Source: Caenorhabditis elegans (Eukaryota > Nematoda > Chromadorea > Rhabditida > Rhabditidae). Taken from it: a stretch of DNA of 64,000 nt. The first letter of the stretch is position 1, and each line of letters begins with the position of its first letter. Below, piece after piece: positions 62,262 to 64,000 of this stretch. The notes under the pieces are model-generated. The model worked only from the letters and a program-made list of their open reading frames with translations. It was not told where the DNA came from and did not search any database. The stretch lies in contig NC_003283.11 of NCBI RefSeq assembly GCF_000002985.6, positions 10,664,001-10,728,000 of the forward strand. Reading direction: 5' to 3'. The position numbers and the translations under genes are program-made.

Positions 62262-64000
62262 TTCAAAGATTCGTTCCTCTTTCTTCCATTCTCAACCATT
62301 CATTAGACAGATGACTCAGTGGCGACCTCATGGCTGCGTGCCTGGCACCATGTACCATTCATTGTCGCCAGGGCGCGAAAAGACAAGAAGGCCACCGCAT
62401 GGCTCTCAAGAGAATGAGCCAGATGTGGTTTGAAATGTGCAACGCAGGTGTGTGCATTATTCGAAAATTTTAGGTCCGATGCTTTTCTTGTAAACATACC
62501 ATTTTGAGAGACGTTTCTGGACTCGGCTCTGTGTAAATTAGGTGGGAAATAGAGTGTACAAAGTAAACTGTATCTATACAGTATCTATATGGTCACTAAC
62601 TTTCTCATTAAGTTAATATGATAATTGTATTTATGCCTGATGCCAAGTTGGTTATCAGAGTATCATTTCACAACGGCAACAATTCCAGCTGAAAGTGGCG
62701 TCTGGTTGGCGCCCTACTTTCAATCATCACAACGCGTCGTGCTTTTTCGATTCTTGCAGAAAAAATCGAGTTTGCAAAGACGTCACGCTCTACCCGAAAA
62801 TAACGGCGTGACGTGTTTGACGGAAGCTACAAGTACAAGATAGTACTACGCACACAAAACGAAAAGAAACAATGGAAGAGGAGGAAAAGAAGTGATAAGA
62901 GAAAGAGAAAAAAGAGTTAGCGGAGGTCGGATGGGTGCACCCAGGTGTGGTGCTGATAATTCGGGTAAAGCGATAGAAAACGAATGATAAAGGGAGAGAA
63001 AACAGTTGCAAAAATGTTGCGTAGCGATTATTTAACAGCAATGCAAACATGGAGTTCCATACGGTATTTCTATTTGTGCTTGTGCGCAGCCGTCGGAAGC
63101 AATGACGTCCAAGGATCGAGCTTCTGCGGTGCGTGCGTGGGAGAATACAAAAACTGAGAAAATTCCGAAAATGGCTCTGAACTGTTGGATTCTGCAGTTT
63201 TTCCTGCAAATTTTGCGCGAGACGCAAACATTTCGCTACACCATGCTCCCTTTTCCGCAATCTAAATTCGGAGCGCGCGAACGCTACGGTACCTGCTCCA
63301 ATTGACGCGAGAGCTTCAAAAAAAAGTCACATGAACGTCTTGAATCGTGACGACAATGGGGCGCCAGACGCGACACTGAGAGGCCGAGGAATACATCTCG
63401 CAACAATCGGTGAGAACGTTTCGTGGAAAAAGAACACAACTTTGATCTTCAATAGATCAACTCGTCAGACTACGTACATACCATAAGAAGCATGAAGTCT
63501 AATATTCAGACAGCCGTATATTATGCAAATGAACGCTATAGATGACAATGCCGAGTTACGTTTTATTTACAGCAAAAATGCAATTGTTCGAATCTGTCTA
63601 GGCTTTTAATGAAAATTCAAACTATAGGTGTTTGTGTCAACAAGCTCCCACCAATACCAGATCCATTGCAACTTTACATGCCGACCTCTATTTTCTCTCA
63701 ATCGAGTCAGATTGGCCCGTTGCCAATAAGAAGAACTTCTTTCAAAGAGCAGCTTTCTCGAGTGGATCAGTTCTAACATAAGCTTCACAGTTGTCGGTGA
63801 TGATTGGAGAAGAAGTGGTGAAAAGAACATGATGATGATTAATGAGCGGAACTAAAATTTGACGAGACTACATGCCTAGAGAAAAAGAAGAAAGAGGACA
63901 GATACGAGGTGATTTGATTGGAAATGAGTGCGAAGTGCCAGGATCAATGTCGTGCACTCGCTCATCACTGATCATCCAGTGTATATACACTTCGGGACAT
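62262..64000. other. Right end of the window, no gene seen
   Basis: Continues the purine-rich plus-strand composition. Open frames at 62790-63260 and 63606-63830 on the minus strand have no splice or domain support. Confidence 0.4.

Noticed and set aside
62790-63260. Minus-strand 156-codon open frame near the right end
   Set aside because: Low-complexity Ser/Phe-rich stretches, no domain, no flanking splice signals that extend it.

Overview
The window looks like nematode genomic DNA and is almost certainly Caenorhabditis elegans. The genes have short AT-rich introns, GTAAG-type donors and TTTTCAG acceptors, and two of the encoded proteins are ones I recognise as C. elegans CEH-22 and GSP-1. 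Assignment to chromosome V rests on my memory of where those two genes map. Splicing was worked out by hand, and reading frames close across all four plus-strand genes and the visible part of the minus-strand gene.

Layout. (1) 1-3.6 kb: no gene seen. (2) 3.6-6.9 kb, plus: a 14-exon two-pore-domain (TWK/K2P) potassium channel with a long cytoplasmic tail. (3) 8.6-11.4 kb, plus: ceh-22, an NK-2 homeobox gene, with a second in-frame start in front of exon 2 that fits a shorter isoform. (4) 11.4-18.4 kb: noncoding, pyrimidine-rich on the plus strand, with a GC-rich TATA-containing segment near 17.4 kb. (5) 18.5-21.8 kb, plus: gsp-1, a PP1 catalytic subunit. (6) 21.9-38.5 kb: a long gene-poor stretch with palindromic repeats, a 0.97 kb inverted-repeat element and a 17-C tract. 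(7) 38.6-40.9 kb, plus: a second, divergent PP1-type phosphatase. (8) 40.9-48.2 kb: noncoding, with a 934 bp Tc1/mariner-type element, a tandem repeat beside a coding-like fragment, and a 59-codon small ORF. (9) 48.2-51.25 kb, minus: an F-box protein gene whose 5' end is not resolved. (10) 51.3-64 kb: purine-rich on the plus strand (pyrimidine-rich on the F-box sense strand), with GC-rich islands, CA repeats and a 196 bp hAT-type MITE with a perfect 8 bp target duplication.

The genes do not form an operon or a pathway: spacings are large and each has its own likely 3' end. The clearest relationship is between the two phosphatases. Three intron positions coincide, and one gsp-1 exon of 231 nt equals two exons of 119+112 nt in the paralogue with no length change. 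I found no undescribed multi-gene system. The observations most worth testing are the internal ceh-22 start, the PP1 paralogue's changed docking-site residues, the strand-asymmetric pyrimidine tracts that may be long outrons, the unexplained 12.7 kb upstream of the F-box gene, and the small ORF and coding-like fragment near 44 kb.
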